The notes under the pieces: model-generated
Database searches by the model: none
The model's input: the letters and a program-made list of their open reading frames with translations, nothing else
What the model was told of the DNA's origin: nothing
Translations under genes and position numbers: made by a program
Shown here: positions 32,640 to 42,223 of the stretch, one piece after another
How positions within the stretch are numbered: position 1 is the stretch's first letter
Layout of the letters: every line of letters begins with the position of its first letter
Assembly (NCBI RefSeq): GCF_001493375.1
Contig: NZ_LN929896.1
Span: 520,233-584,232, forward strand
Reading direction: 5' to 3'
Length of the DNA stretch: 64,000 bases
DNA from: Streptomyces specialis
GTDB taxonomy: Bacteria; Actinomycetota; Actinomycetes; Streptomycetales; Streptomycetaceae

Positions 32640-34271
32640 TCAGCCCATGTGCGGGTAGCGGTAGTCGGTCGGCGGGACCAGGGTCTCCTTGATGGCGCGC
32701 GGGGACGTCCAGCGCAGCAGATTGAGCTTGGAGCCCGCCTTGTCGTTGGTGCCCGAGGCGCGGGAGCCGCCGAAGGGCTGCTGGCCGACGACGGCGCCGG
32801 TCGGCTTGTCGTTGAGGTAGAAGTTGCCCGCGGCGAACCGCAGCCGCTCGGTGGCCAGCGCCGCCGCCGCGCGGTCGCGGGCGAAGAACGCGCCGGTCAG
32901 GGCGTAGTCCGCGACCGATTCCATGTGGCCGAGCATCGCCTCGAAGTCGTCGTCCTCGTAGACGTGGACGGCCAGGATCGGCCCGAAGTACTCGGTGGTG
33001 AACACCTCGTGCTCCGGGTCGGCGCAGGTGAGGACCGTGGGCCGGACGAAGTACCCCAGCGAGTCGTCGTACCGGCCGCCCGCGACGATCTCGCACGCCG
33101 GATCGGTCCGGGCCAGGTCGATCGCCGCCTTGCTCTTGGCGAAGGCGCGGGCGTCGATGACCGCGGCCATGAAGTGCGACAGGTCGGTCGGGTCGCCCAT
33201 CGACAGCCCGTCGGTCTCGGCGGCCACCGCGTCCCGCAGCCCGCCCTCCCACAGCGAGCGCGGGACGTAGGCGCGGGAGGCGGCCGAGCACTTCTGGCCC
33301 TGGTACTCGAACGCGCCGCGCGTCATCGCGGTCCGCACCACGTCCGGGTCGGCGCTGGGGTGGACGACGATGAAGTCCTTGCCGCCCGTCTCGCCCACGA
33401 TCCTCGGGTAGGCGCGGTAGCGGGCGATGTTCTCGCCGACCTGCTGCCACAGGTGGCGGAACGTCGCGGTGGAGCCGGTGAAGTGGATCCCGGCCAGCTC
33501 GGGATGGGGCAGGGCCACCTCGGAGACGGCCCGGCCGTCGCCGGTCAGCAGGTTGATCACGCCGTCCGGCAGGCCGGCCTCGCGCAGCAGCCGCATCAAC
33601 AGCACGGCGGCGTGCGTCTGCGTGGGGGCGGGTTTCCACAGCACCACGTTGCCCATCAGGGCGGGGGCGGTCGGCAGGTTGCCCGCGATCGCCGTGAAGT
33701 TGAACGGGGTGATCGCGTAGACGAACCCCTCCAGCGGGCGGTAGTCCATCCGGTTCCAGACGCCCGGGGAGTGCGCGGGGGGCTGCTCGGCGAGGATCTC
33801 GCGGGCGAAGTGGACGTTGAAGCGCCAGAAGTCGATCAGCTCGCACGGGGCGTCGATCTCCGCCTGCTGCGCGGTCTTGGACTGGCCCAGCATGGTCGAG
33901 GCCGCGATCGTCTCCCGCCACGGCCCGGACAGCAGCTCGGCGGCCCGCAGGAAGACCGCGGCCCGGTCGTCGAACGACAGCGCCCGCCAGCGGGGCGCGG
34001 CGGCCAGGGCCGCGTCGATCGCGTCCGCCGCGTCCCGGGCGGTGGCCTCGGCCGCGGTGCCGAGACGGGCCCGGTGGCGGTGCGGCTGCACGACGTCGAA
34101 GCGCTCGCCGCCGCCCATCCGTTCCACGCCGCCGATGGTCATCGGCAGCTCGATCGGGTTCCCCGCCAGCTCCTTGAGCTTCCGCTCCAGCCGGGCGCGC
34201 TCGGCGGTGCCGGGGGCGTAGGTGTGCACCGGCTCGTTCACCGGCGGGGGGACCTGGGTCACGGCGTCCAT
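32640..34271 (-). CDS. pruA: 1-pyrroline-5-carboxylate dehydrogenase
   Basis: PruA oxidises glutamate-gamma-semialdehyde/P5C to glutamate, the second step of proline catabolism. It is an aldehyde dehydrogenase of 543 residues: YAITPFNFTAIAGNLPTAPA (cofactor binding, about residue 170), IHFTGSTATFRHLW, IVGETGGKDFIVVHPS (catalytic Glu region), and YQGQKCSAASRAYVP with the catalytic cysteine. True ATG at 34271 (MDAVTQVPPPVNEPV). An apparent extension MCKRDGETTA up to 34301 is adapter-derived. It is adjacent to putA across a scaffold join. Confidence 0.93.
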   Translation of the reverse strand: MDAVTQVPPPVNEPVHTYAPGTAERARLERKLKELAGNPIELPMTIGGVERMGGGERFDVVQPHRHRARLGTAAEATARDAADAIDAALAAAPRWRALSFDDRAAVFLRAAELLSGPWRETIAASTMLGQSKTAQQAEIDAPCELIDFWRFNVHFAREILAEQPPAHSPGVWNRMDYRPLEGFVYAITPFNFTAIAGNLPTAPALMGNVVLWKPAPTQTHAAVLLMRLLREAGLPDGVINLLTGDGRAVSEVALPHPELAGIHFTGSTATFRHLWQQVGENIARYRAYPRIVGETGGKDFIVVHPSADPDVVRTAMTRGAFEYQGQKCSAASRAYVPRSLWEGGLRDAVAAETDGLSMGDPTDLSHFMAAVIDARAFAKSKAAIDLARTDPACEIVAGGRYDDSLGYFVRPTVLTCADPEHEVFTTEYFGPILAVHVYEDDDFEAMLGHMESVADYALTGAFFARDRAAAALATERLRFAAGNFYLNDKPTGAVVGQQPFGGSRASGTNDKAGSKLNLLRWTSPRAIKETLVPPTDYRYPHMG

Positions 34272-34284
34272 GGCCGTCGTCTCC

Positions 34285-34465
34285 CCGTCTCTTTTACACA
34301 TCTCCCCGCCCCCGCGACAGGCAGAAAAATCCTCTTCCCGCTTTTTCTTTAAAAAAAAAAAAAAATATCAACCTCATCCCTGATCCCAGCCCAGTACCGC
34401 ATCTACCACAACATAACCATACACTTGCCTCTCCGGCGTCAGCGTCAGCTGGGTGTAGGGTACAG
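34285..34465. other. Scaffold join: i7 adapter with poly-A tail, then i5 adapter (assembly artefact)
   Basis: Left: 'cgtctcttttacacatct', 'ccccgcccccgcgacaggca' 'gaa' and 'atcctcttcccgctttttct' parallel the read-through order mosaic end, i7 adapter, index AGGCAGAA and flow-cell oligo, ending in a 15-base A tract (34351-34365). Right: 'ttgcctct' then 'ccggcgtcagcgtcagctg' and 'ggtgtagggtacag' parallel TATCCTCT and the i5 adapter. Genomic DNA resumes at 34466. Confidence 0.95.
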
Positions 34466-35360
34466 GGTTGGCGGGGCGCTCGGCGAGGCGGCGCGTGAAG
34501 TAGCCGTACCAGTCGGTGCCGTAGGGGACGTAGACGCGCACCCGGTGGCCCCGGGCGGCGAGCCGGATCTGCTCGTCGGGGCGGACGCCGCGCAGCATCT
34601 GGTACTCGTACGCCTCCGGGCCCCGGCCGTACCGCGCGGCCAGGGCACCGGCGATCGCGATCAGGCGAGGGTCGTGGGTGGCGACCATCGGGTAGGCGTC
34701 ACCGGCCATCAGGACGCGCAGGCAGCGCGCGTAGGAGCGGTCCACCGCGCGCCGGTCCCGGTACGCGACGGAGGTGGGCTCCTGGTAGGCGCCCTTGACC
34801 AGCCGGACCCGGGCACCGGCCGCCGCCAGCGCCCGGCAGTCGTCCTCGGTGCGGTACAGGTACGACTGGACCACGGCGCCGGTGCGCGGGAAGCGTGTCC
34901 GCAGGTCGCGCAGGATCGCCAGGGTCGAGTCGGTCGTCGTGTGGTCCTCCATGTCGAGGGTCACGGTGGTGCCCGCCGCGGCGGCGGCCTCCACCACCGG
35001 CAGAACGGTGCGGTACGCCAGGTCGTGGCCGCCGGGGAGCGCCTGCCCGAACGCGGACAGCTTCACCGACAGCTCGGCCCGCTCCCCCAGCTTCTCGGCC
35101 GCCAGGGCCTCGGCGAGGGCGAGATACGCGTCGCGGGCGCGCCGCGCCTCGGCCGCGTCCGTGACGTGCTCGCCGAGGTGGTCGAGGGTGACGTCGAGAC
35201 CGCGCGCGACGAGGCCGGTGACGACCTGGACGGCGTCCGCGAGCCGCTCGCCCGCGACGAAACGGTCGACCACGGGCCGGGTGACGGGCGCGGCGGAGAC
35301 GAGGCGCCGGACGGTGTCGCTGCGCGCCGCGGCGAGGAGTAGGGGGCCTGGTCCGAGCAC
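34466..35360 (-). CDS. putA: Proline dehydrogenase, C-terminus truncated by scaffold join
   Basis: An FAD enzyme oxidising proline to P5C. About 298 residues are seen (start MLGPGPLLLAAARSDTVRRL): DVTLDHLGEHVTDA, VTLDMEDHTTTDSTLAILRD, VRLVKGAYQEPTSVAYRDRR, MVATHDPRLIA, YEYQMLRGVRPDEQIRLAAR and VRVYVPYGTDWYGYFTRRLA, all typical of monofunctional PRODH. GTG 35360 is preceded by GGAGG. The last residues after ERPANP are lost, and the apparent tail VPYTQLTLTPERQV is translated adapter. It is paired with pruA downstream and a PucR-type regulator divergently upstream. Confidence 0.9.
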
Positions 35361-35499
35361 GGGCACCTCCGACGGTGGGTCGCCTCTTCGCTTACCCGGG
35401 ACGGTAAGGATCGCCCGCCCCGGCGGCCACGGACAGGTGTCGCGGATTCGTGTCCCGGATCTCAGACATGTGTATGACGGCGTGGCGGAGAATGGAGCG

Positions 35500-36117
35500 G
35501 TGGACTACCAGGAGCTGGTGGACGAGGTCTGCGCGCTGCTCGGCACCCCGGCGACGCTGGAGGGCCGCGACTTCCGGCTGATCGCGTTCGGCGCGCACGA
35601 CAGCGAGGACGACCGGGTGATGGATCCGGTCCGCACCCGCACCATCCTGCGGCGGCGTTCGGCGCCCGCCGTCCGCGAGTGGTTCGAGAGCTTCGGCATC
35701 GCGACCGCGCGGCGGCCGGTGCGCATCCCGCCCGAGCCGGCGGCCGGGGTGCTCACCGGCCGCGTCTGCCTGCCCGTCCGGCACGGGCCGGTGGTGTACG
35801 GGTACCTGTGGCTGCTGGACGACGGCGCCGTGACGCCGGGCGACCCCCGGCTGGACGACGCCATGGTGGTGGCCGGGCGGATCGGGGCGCTGCTCGCCGA
35901 GGAGGCCCGGGCGGGCGCCCGGCTGGGCGAGCTGCTGCGCGCCGCGCTCACGGCGGCCACCCCGGGCGCGGCCCGGGAGCTGGCGGCGGCCCTCGGCGCC
36001 CCGGCGGAGGGGCCGCTGACCGGGGGGGGCGGCGTGCCGGGGGAGCCGGGGGCGGACCCGCCGGTGCCGCCCGCCGGCGAGCTGGGCGAGGGCGGGGCGG
36101 GGGGCGGCCCGGCCCCG
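35500..36117 (+). CDS. PucR-family regulator of proline catabolism, N-terminal part (split by adapter)
   Basis: MDYQELVDEVCALLGTPATL then EGRDFRLIAFGAHDSEDDRV, REWFESFGIATARRPVRIPP and GRVCLPVRHGPVVYGYLWLL: the sensory half of a PucR/CdaR-like regulator. Its C-terminal DNA-binding half is at 36210-36671 in another frame, with about 90 bases of adapter-derived DNA between them. Proline-responsive PucR-type activators next to putA/pruA are common in Streptomyces. GTG 35500 is chosen; an in-frame GTG at 35482 is possible. The exact point where genomic sequence ends (36117-36140) is unclear. Confidence 0.8.
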
Positions 36118-36209
36118 ATACCCACTCGTCGCTGTCGGCGCACGAGGCATAAAAGGGCAGTCATGCTGGCTGCCTGTCTCGTGGGCCGGGAGATGGGTGT
36201 AGGAGGCAG
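36118..36209. other. Scaffold join containing Nextera i7 adapter inside a regulator gene (assembly artefact)
   Basis: 'ggctgcct' followed by 'gtctcgtgggccgggagatg' and 'ggtgtaggaggcag' aligns with TTCTGCCT, GTCTCGTGGGCTCGGAGATG and TGTATAAGAGACAG. The preceding 'gaggcataaaagggcagtca' resembles the rest of the flow-cell oligo. The downstream coding frame resumes at 36210. Confidence 0.9.
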
Positions 36210-36671
36210 GCCGCGCGCCGGTCGCCGCGCGGCTGCGCGGCGACGGGGGCGCGGCCGGGGTCGGCGCGGCGCGATCCGCGGGAGCTGCCCGGCGCGTGGG
36301 GGGAGGCGCTGGCCGCGGCGCGGGCGGCGGGCGCGGAGGGCCGGTTCGCGGGTCTGGCCCAGTGGGGGGACCTGGGCCCGTACCGGCTGCTGACCGCGCT
36401 GCCGGGCGGCGACCCCGACCCGGCGGTGCGGCCGTTGCTCCGCCCCGAGCACCGGGAGCTGGCCCGCACGGCGGAGACGTTCCTGGACCACGCGGGCGGG
36501 GCGACCCGTACGGCGGCGGCGCTGGGCGTGCACCGCCAGACGCTGTACTACCGCCTGAGCCGGGTCGAGCGCCTCACCGGCCTCGACCTGGCCTCCGGCG
36601 AGGACCGGCTGCTGCTGCACATGGCCCTGAAGGCGGCCCGCCTGACCGGCCCCGCGGCGCCCGCCGACTGA
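36210..36671 (+). CDS. PucR-family regulator of proline catabolism, C-terminal part (split by adapter)
   Basis: About 150 residues continuing the gene begun at 35500: LGPYRLLTALPGGDPDPAVR, LLRPEHRELARTAETFLDHA, then the PucR C-terminal helix-turn-helix GATRTAAALGVHRQTLYYRL and SRVERLTGLDLASGEDRLLL. The HTH places it among the PucR/CdaR transcription factors. It was joined with the N-terminal part in the real genome; some residues between may be missing. It has no start codon of its own. Confidence 0.8.
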   Translation, partial: AARRSPRGCAATGARPGSARRDPRELPGAWGEALAAARAAGAEGRFAGLAQWGDLGPYRLLTALPGGDPDPAVRPLLRPEHRELARTAETFLDHAGGATRTAAALGVHRQTLYYRLSRVERLTGLDLASGEDRLLLHMALKAARLTGPAAPAD

Positions 36672-36739
36672 CGCGCGACGGCGCCGCCCGCCGGGGAGCG
36701 GTTGACCTCAAGCGCGGATGAACTTCTAGGCTCCGGCGC

Positions 36740-37582
36740 ATGACAACGACCACCTTCCGCGTCGGCGGTGACCTGCCCGTGCGGCGTCTCGGGTTCGGCG
36801 CCATGCACCTGGCGACCGAGCCCGGCCCGGGCCGGGAGAACGCCCTCGCCGTCGCCCGGCGGGTCGTCGAGCTGGGCATCACCCTCATCGACACCGCGCA
36901 CCTGTACGGCGGGGGCGCCAACGAGGAACTGCTCGCCGAGGCGCTGCACCCCTACCCCGACGACCTGCTCATCACCACCAAGGTCGGTGTCGCCCGGACG
37001 GGGCCCGGAGGCGAGTGGAAGCTCGACGGGCGGCCGGAGATCCTGCGCGACCAGGTCGAGCAGGCCCTGCGCCGGCTGAGGGTCGAGCGGATCGAGCTGC
37101 TCCAGTTGCACCGCATCGATCCAGCGGTCCCGCCGGCCGACCAGCTCGGCACGCTGCGCGAGTTGCGGGACGCCGGCCGGATCGGTCGCGTCGGGCTCTC
37201 CGAGGTCACCGTGGACGAGTTGCGCCGGGCCCGCGAGATCGTCGACATCGCCAGTGTGCAGAACCGCTACAGCCTGCTGGACCGTACGCACGAGCCCGTG
37301 CTCGACGCCTGCGAGGCGGCCGGGATCGCGTTCCTCCCCTGGCGGCCCGTCGCCCCCGCGGCGGCGTCCGCCCGGACCGCACCGGTCGGCGCCGTCGCGG
37401 CCGAACTCGGGGTCACCCCCGCACAGGTGGCGCTGGCCTGGCTGCTCCACCGCTCGCCGGTGATCCTCCCCATCCCGGGCACCGCCGATCTCGCGCATCT
37501 GGAGGAGAACGCCGCCGCGGAGCGGATCGGCCTGGAACGCGCCCACCTCGACCGCCTGGACCCGCCGGATCCGCACGCCTGA
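36740..37582 (+). CDS. Aldo/keto reductase
   Basis: A 280-residue NADPH-dependent oxidoreductase of the AKR barrel fold. It has RRLGFGAMHLATEPGPGREN (about residues 14-33), the active-site DTAHLYGGGANEELLAEAL (Asp and Tyr), LLITTKVGV (Lys), LLQLHRIDP (His) and the C-terminal SPVILPIPGTADLAHLEENA NADP-binding segment. The physiological substrate is unknown. The ATG at 36740 is used. It stands alone between the PucR-type gene and a zinc alcohol dehydrogenase, all on the + strand. Confidence 0.9.
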   Translation: MTTTTFRVGGDLPVRRLGFGAMHLATEPGPGRENALAVARRVVELGITLIDTAHLYGGGANEELLAEALHPYPDDLLITTKVGVARTGPGGEWKLDGRPEILRDQVEQALRRLRVERIELLQLHRIDPAVPPADQLGTLRELRDAGRIGRVGLSEVTVDELRRAREIVDIASVQNRYSLLDRTHEPVLDACEAAGIAFLPWRPVAPAAASARTAPVGAVAAELGVTPAQVALAWLLHRSPVILPIPGTADLAHLEENAAAERIGLERAHLDRLDPPDPHA

Positions 37583-37699
37583 CCGCGGATGCGCCACCCG
37601 GATGGCGCATCCGCGCCCGGTCCCGCGCCGGCGGCGGACCTACGCTGACGGCATGCCGACCGCCGTCCCGCCGCCTCGGGGAGCCGAAGGGGAAACGCC

Positions 37700-38740
37700 A
37701 TGAAGGCCGTCCAGTACCGGGAGATAGGCGCCGCGCCCGAGGTCGTGACCGTGCCGGACCCGGAGCCTGGGCCGGGACAGGTGCTGCTGAAGGTCACCGC
37801 CGCCGGGGTCTGCCACTCCGACATCGCCGTGATGAGCCGGCCCGCCGACACCTTCCCGTACGCGCTGCCGCTCACCCTCGGCCACGAGGGCGCGGGCACC
37901 GTCGAGGCGCTGGGCGAGGGCGTCACCGGCATCGCGGAGGGCGACCGGGTCGCCGTCTACGGCCCGCAGGGCTGCGGGCGCTGCGCCAAGTGCGCGGAGG
38001 GCAAGGAGAACTACTGCCTGCGCGCCGCCGAGCTGGGCATCTTCCCGCCGGGCCTGGGCGCGCCGGGCGCGATGGCCGAGTACCTGCTGGTGGACGACGC
38101 GCGGTTCCTGCTGCCGCTGGACGGGCTGGACCCGGTGACGTCGGTGCCGCTGACCGACGCGGGGCTGACGCCGTACCACGCGATCAAACGGTCGCTGCCC
38201 AAGCTGGTGGCGGGCACCACCGCCGTGGTGATCGGCACCGGCGGCCTCGGGCACGTCGCGATCCAGTTGCTGCGCGCGCTGACCCCGAGCCGGGTCGTCG
38301 CGCTGGACGTGTCGGAGGAGAAGCTCGCGCTGGCCCGCGAGGTGGGGGCGCACGAGGCGGTGCTGTCGGACGAGCACGCCCCCGGGCGCGTCCGGGAGCT
38401 GACCGGCGGGCTCGGCGCCCAGGCCGTCTTCGACTTCGTGGGCACCCAGGCCACCGTGACCACGGCGGGCGCGGTCGCCGCCGTGGAGGGGGACGTGGCC
38501 ATCGTGGGAATCGGCGGCGGCGCGCTGCCGGTCGGCATCGGCACCACCGCGTTCGACGTGGAGGTCACCGCGCCGTACTGGGGCAGCCGGGGCGAGCTGG
38601 ACGAGGTGCTGGCGCTGGCCAGGGCCGGCGCCGTGGCGGTCCGCGTCGAGACGTACGGCATCGACGAGGCGCCGCTGGCGTACGAGCGGCTGCACGCCGG
38701 AAAGGTCAACGGCCGCGCCGTCATCCTCCCCCACGGATGA
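37700..38740 (+). CDS. NAD(P)-dependent zinc alcohol dehydrogenase
   Basis: A 346-residue medium-chain dehydrogenase. Catalytic zinc ligands are in AAGVCHSDIAVM (Cys, about residue 38) and TLGHEGAGTVEALG (His-Glu). The structural zinc loop GCGRCAKCAEGKENYC has four cysteines, and the cofactor motif is VVIGTGGLGHVAIQLLRA (about residue 175). It resembles the broad-range ADHs of Rhodococcus type. ATG 37700 follows GGGGAAACGCC. The 3' end overlaps a large inverted repeat that probably terminates both it and the convergent serA. Confidence 0.92.
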   Translation: MKAVQYREIGAAPEVVTVPDPEPGPGQVLLKVTAAGVCHSDIAVMSRPADTFPYALPLTLGHEGAGTVEALGEGVTGIAEGDRVAVYGPQGCGRCAKCAEGKENYCLRAAELGIFPPGLGAPGAMAEYLLVDDARFLLPLDGLDPVTSVPLTDAGLTPYHAIKRSLPKLVAGTTAVVIGTGGLGHVAIQLLRALTPSRVVALDVSEEKLALAREVGAHEAVLSDEHAPGRVRELTGGLGAQAVFDFVGTQATVTTAGAVAAVEGDVAIVGIGGGALPVGIGTTAFDVEVTAPYWGSRGELDEVLALARAGAVAVRVETYGIDEAPLAYERLHAGKVNGRAVILPHG

Positions 38741-38753
38741 ACGGCGCGGCCGT
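38709..38753. terminator. Bidirectional terminator between adh and serA
   Basis: Inverted repeat ACGGCCGCGCCGT (38709-38721) with ACGGCGCGGCCGT (38741-38753), extended inward by CATCC/GGATG. It overlaps the last codons of the alcohol dehydrogenase and lies just beyond the serA stop. Confidence 0.65.
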
Positions 38754-38773
38754 CTGTCGCCTCGCGGCGGCGC

Positions 38774-40363
38774 TCAGTCGGTGAGATCGACCCCGCGCGC
38801 CGAGGTGGCGCCGATCTCCTCGGCGATCTCGGTGAGCACCGGCGCCGGGATGGTGCCGTCCACGGTGAGGGCGACCAGCGCCTCGCCGCCCTCCTCGGCG
38901 CGGGCGACCTGCATGCCCGCGATGTTGATGCCGGCCTCGCCCAGGATGCGGCCGAGCGCGCCGACGATGCCGGGGCGGTCGGTGTAGCGCAGGAACGCCA
39001 TGTGGTCGGCGACCGCGAGGTCCACGGTGTGCTGGCCGATGGCGACGATCTTCTGGAGGTACTTCGGCCCGGCCAGGGTGCCCGAGACGGAGACGACCTC
39101 GCCGCTGGTCAGCGTGCCGCGCACGGTGATCAGGTTCCGGTGGTCGGGCGACTCGGAGCTGGTGGTCAGCCGCACCTCGACGCCGCGCTCCTGTGCGAAC
39201 AGGGGAGCGTTGACGTAGGAGACCGTCTCGGCGACGACGTCCTCGAAGACGCCCTTGAGCGCGGACAGCTCCAGGATCTTCACGTCGTGCTGGGTGATCT
39301 CGCCGCAGACCTCGACGTCGAGCCGCTGCGCGACCTCGCCGGCGAGCGCGGTGAAGATGCGGCCCAGCTTCTCGGCCAGCGGCAGGCCCGGCCGTACGTC
39401 CTGCGCGATGACGCCGCCCTGCACGTTGACCGCGTCGGGCACCAGCTCGCCGGCGAGCGCCAGGCGCACCGACTTGGCGACCGAGATGCCGGCCTTCTCC
39501 TGGGCCTCGCCGGTCGAGGCGCCCAGGTGCGGGGTGCAGACGACGGTGTCGAACTCGAAGAGCGGCGAGTCCGTACAGGGCTCCGTCGCGTACACGTCGA
39601 GGCCGGCGCCGGCGACGCGGCCCTCCTTCAGCGCGGAGAGCAGGGCCGCCTCGTCCACGATGCCGCCGCGGGCGGCGTTGATGATGCGGACCGAGGGCTT
39701 GACCTTGTGGAGCGCCTCGTCGCCGATGAGGCCCAGCGTCTCGGGGGTCTTCGGCAGGTGGACGCTGATGAAGTCGGAGGCGGCGAGCAGCTCGTCCAGG
39801 GTGAGCAGCTTGACGCCCAACTGGGCGGCGCGGGCGGGCTGCACATACGGGTCGTAGGCGACGACGCTCATGCCGAACGCGGCCATGCGCTGCGCGACGA
39901 GCAGCCCGATGCGGCCCAGGCCGACCACGCCGAGCGTCTTCTCGGACAGCTCGACGCCGGTGTACTTGCTCCGCTTCCACTCGCCGTTCTTCAGCGCGGC
40001 GTTGGCCTGCGGGATGTTGCGCGCCGTGGAGATGATCAGACCGCAGGCGAGTTCGGCGGCGGTCACGATGTTCGAGGTGGGGGCGTTGACGACCATCACG
40101 CCCGCCTTGGTGGCGGCGGCCACGTCCACGTTGTCCAGGCCGACGCCGGCGCGGGCGACGACCTTCAGGCGGCGGGCGGCGGCGATGGCCTCGGCGTCCA
40201 CCTTGGTCGCGCTGCGGATCAGGATGGCGTCCACGTCCGCGATCGCGTTCAGCAGGGCGGCGCGGTCCGCGCCGTCGCAGTGCCGGATCTCGAAGTCAGG
40301 GCCCAAGGCGTCCACGGTCGCGGGCGACAGCTCTTCGGCGATGAGTACGACAGGCTTGCTCAC
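38774..40363 (-). CDS. serA: D-3-phosphoglycerate dehydrogenase (long, ACT-domain type)
   Basis: SerA catalyses the first step of serine synthesis. The 529-residue form has catalytic and NAD domains (VVARAGVGLDNVDVAAATKA; GVVGLGRIGLLVAQRMAAFG, about residue 145; INAARGGIVDEAALLSALKE; DVYATEPCTDSPLFEFDTVV; HLGASTGEAQEKAG) plus an intervening domain and a C-terminal ACT domain (VGALGRILGEAGINIAGMQV). The start is GTG 40363 (MSKPVVLIAEEL). A second GTG at 40372 would add MRP and sits very close to AAAGGA, so the choice is not certain. It is downstream of ilvC with a 220-base gap carrying its promoter. Confidence 0.94.
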   Translation of the reverse strand: MSKPVVLIAEELSPATVDALGPDFEIRHCDGADRAALLNAIADVDAILIRSATKVDAEAIAAARRLKVVARAGVGLDNVDVAAATKAGVMVVNAPTSNIVTAAELACGLIISTARNIPQANAALKNGEWKRSKYTGVELSEKTLGVVGLGRIGLLVAQRMAAFGMSVVAYDPYVQPARAAQLGVKLLTLDELLAASDFISVHLPKTPETLGLIGDEALHKVKPSVRIINAARGGIVDEAALLSALKEGRVAGAGLDVYATEPCTDSPLFEFDTVVCTPHLGASTGEAQEKAGISVAKSVRLALAGELVPDAVNVQGGVIAQDVRPGLPLAEKLGRIFTALAGEVAQRLDVEVCGEITQHDVKILELSALKGVFEDVVAETVSYVNAPLFAQERGVEVRLTTSSESPDHRNLITVRGTLTSGEVVSVSGTLAGPKYLQKIVAIGQHTVDLAVADHMAFLRYTDRPGIVGALGRILGEAGINIAGMQVARAEEGGEALVALTVDGTIPAPVLTEIAEEIGATSARGVDLTD

Positions 40364-40583
40364 TGGTCTCACTGGTCCTTTGCGGTAGGCCGGGTCCCGA
40401 CGGCCGACGGCGGGGAGAGAGGGAGAAGGCCGCGTGGAGACGCACGACGCTGTGAGCCTGTGACGCGTTTGGCGATGCTGTGCAGTGTATCGGCGCGGTG
40501 GCTCTCCGCCAGACGTCTGACGAAGGCCACCGCCCCGATCGCGCGAACTCCCGCGGTGGGGACGGCGGGCCGGCCCCGGAGGG

Positions 40584-41582
<999 letters not shown>

Positions 41583-41672
41583 TGAGACTTCTCCTTGTTG
41601 TTGCCTGGCGGGTGGTCCCGCGCTCGCGGACCACCGTAAGCGGTGCGGACGGGTGGTGGACGTGCGGTCTCG

Positions 41673-42197
41673 CTATGCGGTCCGTTCCAGGGCGCGCAGC
41701 GAGCGGTCGGTGATGGACCGCGCGCCGCGGCCGATGGCGATGGCGCCGGACTGCACCAGCTCCTTGATGCCGAACGGCTCCAGCATGCGGAGCATGGCCT
41801 CCAGCTTGTCGCTGCTGCCGGTCGCCTCGATGGTGACGGCCTCGGGCGCGACGTCCACGGTCTTGGCGCGGAAGAGCTGGACGATCTCGACGATCTGCGA
41901 GCGGGTCTCGTTGTCGGCGCGGACTTTCACCAGAACGAGCTCACGGCTGACGGCCGCCGAGGGGTCCAGCTCCACGATCTTCAGCACGTTGACGAGCTTG
42001 TTGAGCTGCTTGGTGACCTGTTCGAGGGGGAGCGCCTCGACGTTGACCACGATCGTGATGCGGGAGACCTCGGGGTGCTCGGTGGTGCCGACCGCGAGGG
42101 AGTCGATGTTGAAACCTCGGCGGGAGAACAGCGAGGTGATCCGGGAGAGGACGCCGGGCTTGTTCTCCACCAGGACGGAGAGGGTGTGCTTGGACAT
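41673..42197 (-). CDS. ilvN: Acetolactate synthase regulatory (small) subunit
   Basis: A 174-residue protein with an N-terminal ACT domain: MSKHTLSVLVENKPGVLSRI, TSLFSRRGFNIDSLAVGTTE, VSRITIVVNVEALPLEQVTK. This binds valine and feeds back on IlvB. The C-terminal ALS-small-subunit domain (VKVRADNETRSQIVEIVQLF) activates the catalytic subunit. ATG 42197 lies 26 bases after ilvB, so the two are in one transcript with ilvC. Confidence 0.96.
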   Translation of the reverse strand: MSKHTLSVLVENKPGVLSRITSLFSRRGFNIDSLAVGTTEHPEVSRITIVVNVEALPLEQVTKQLNKLVNVLKIVELDPSAAVSRELVLVKVRADNETRSQIVEIVQLFRAKTVDVAPEAVTIEATGSSDKLEAMLRMLEPFGIKELVQSGAIAIGRGARSITDRSLRALERTA

Positions 42198-42223
42198 GTC
42201 GGTTCGCTACCTCGGCGTGTGGG

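Noticed and set aside
34351..34365. A15 tract as a possible regulatory or horizontally acquired A-tract
   Set aside because: It is the poly-A that follows the flow-cell oligo in adapter read-through.
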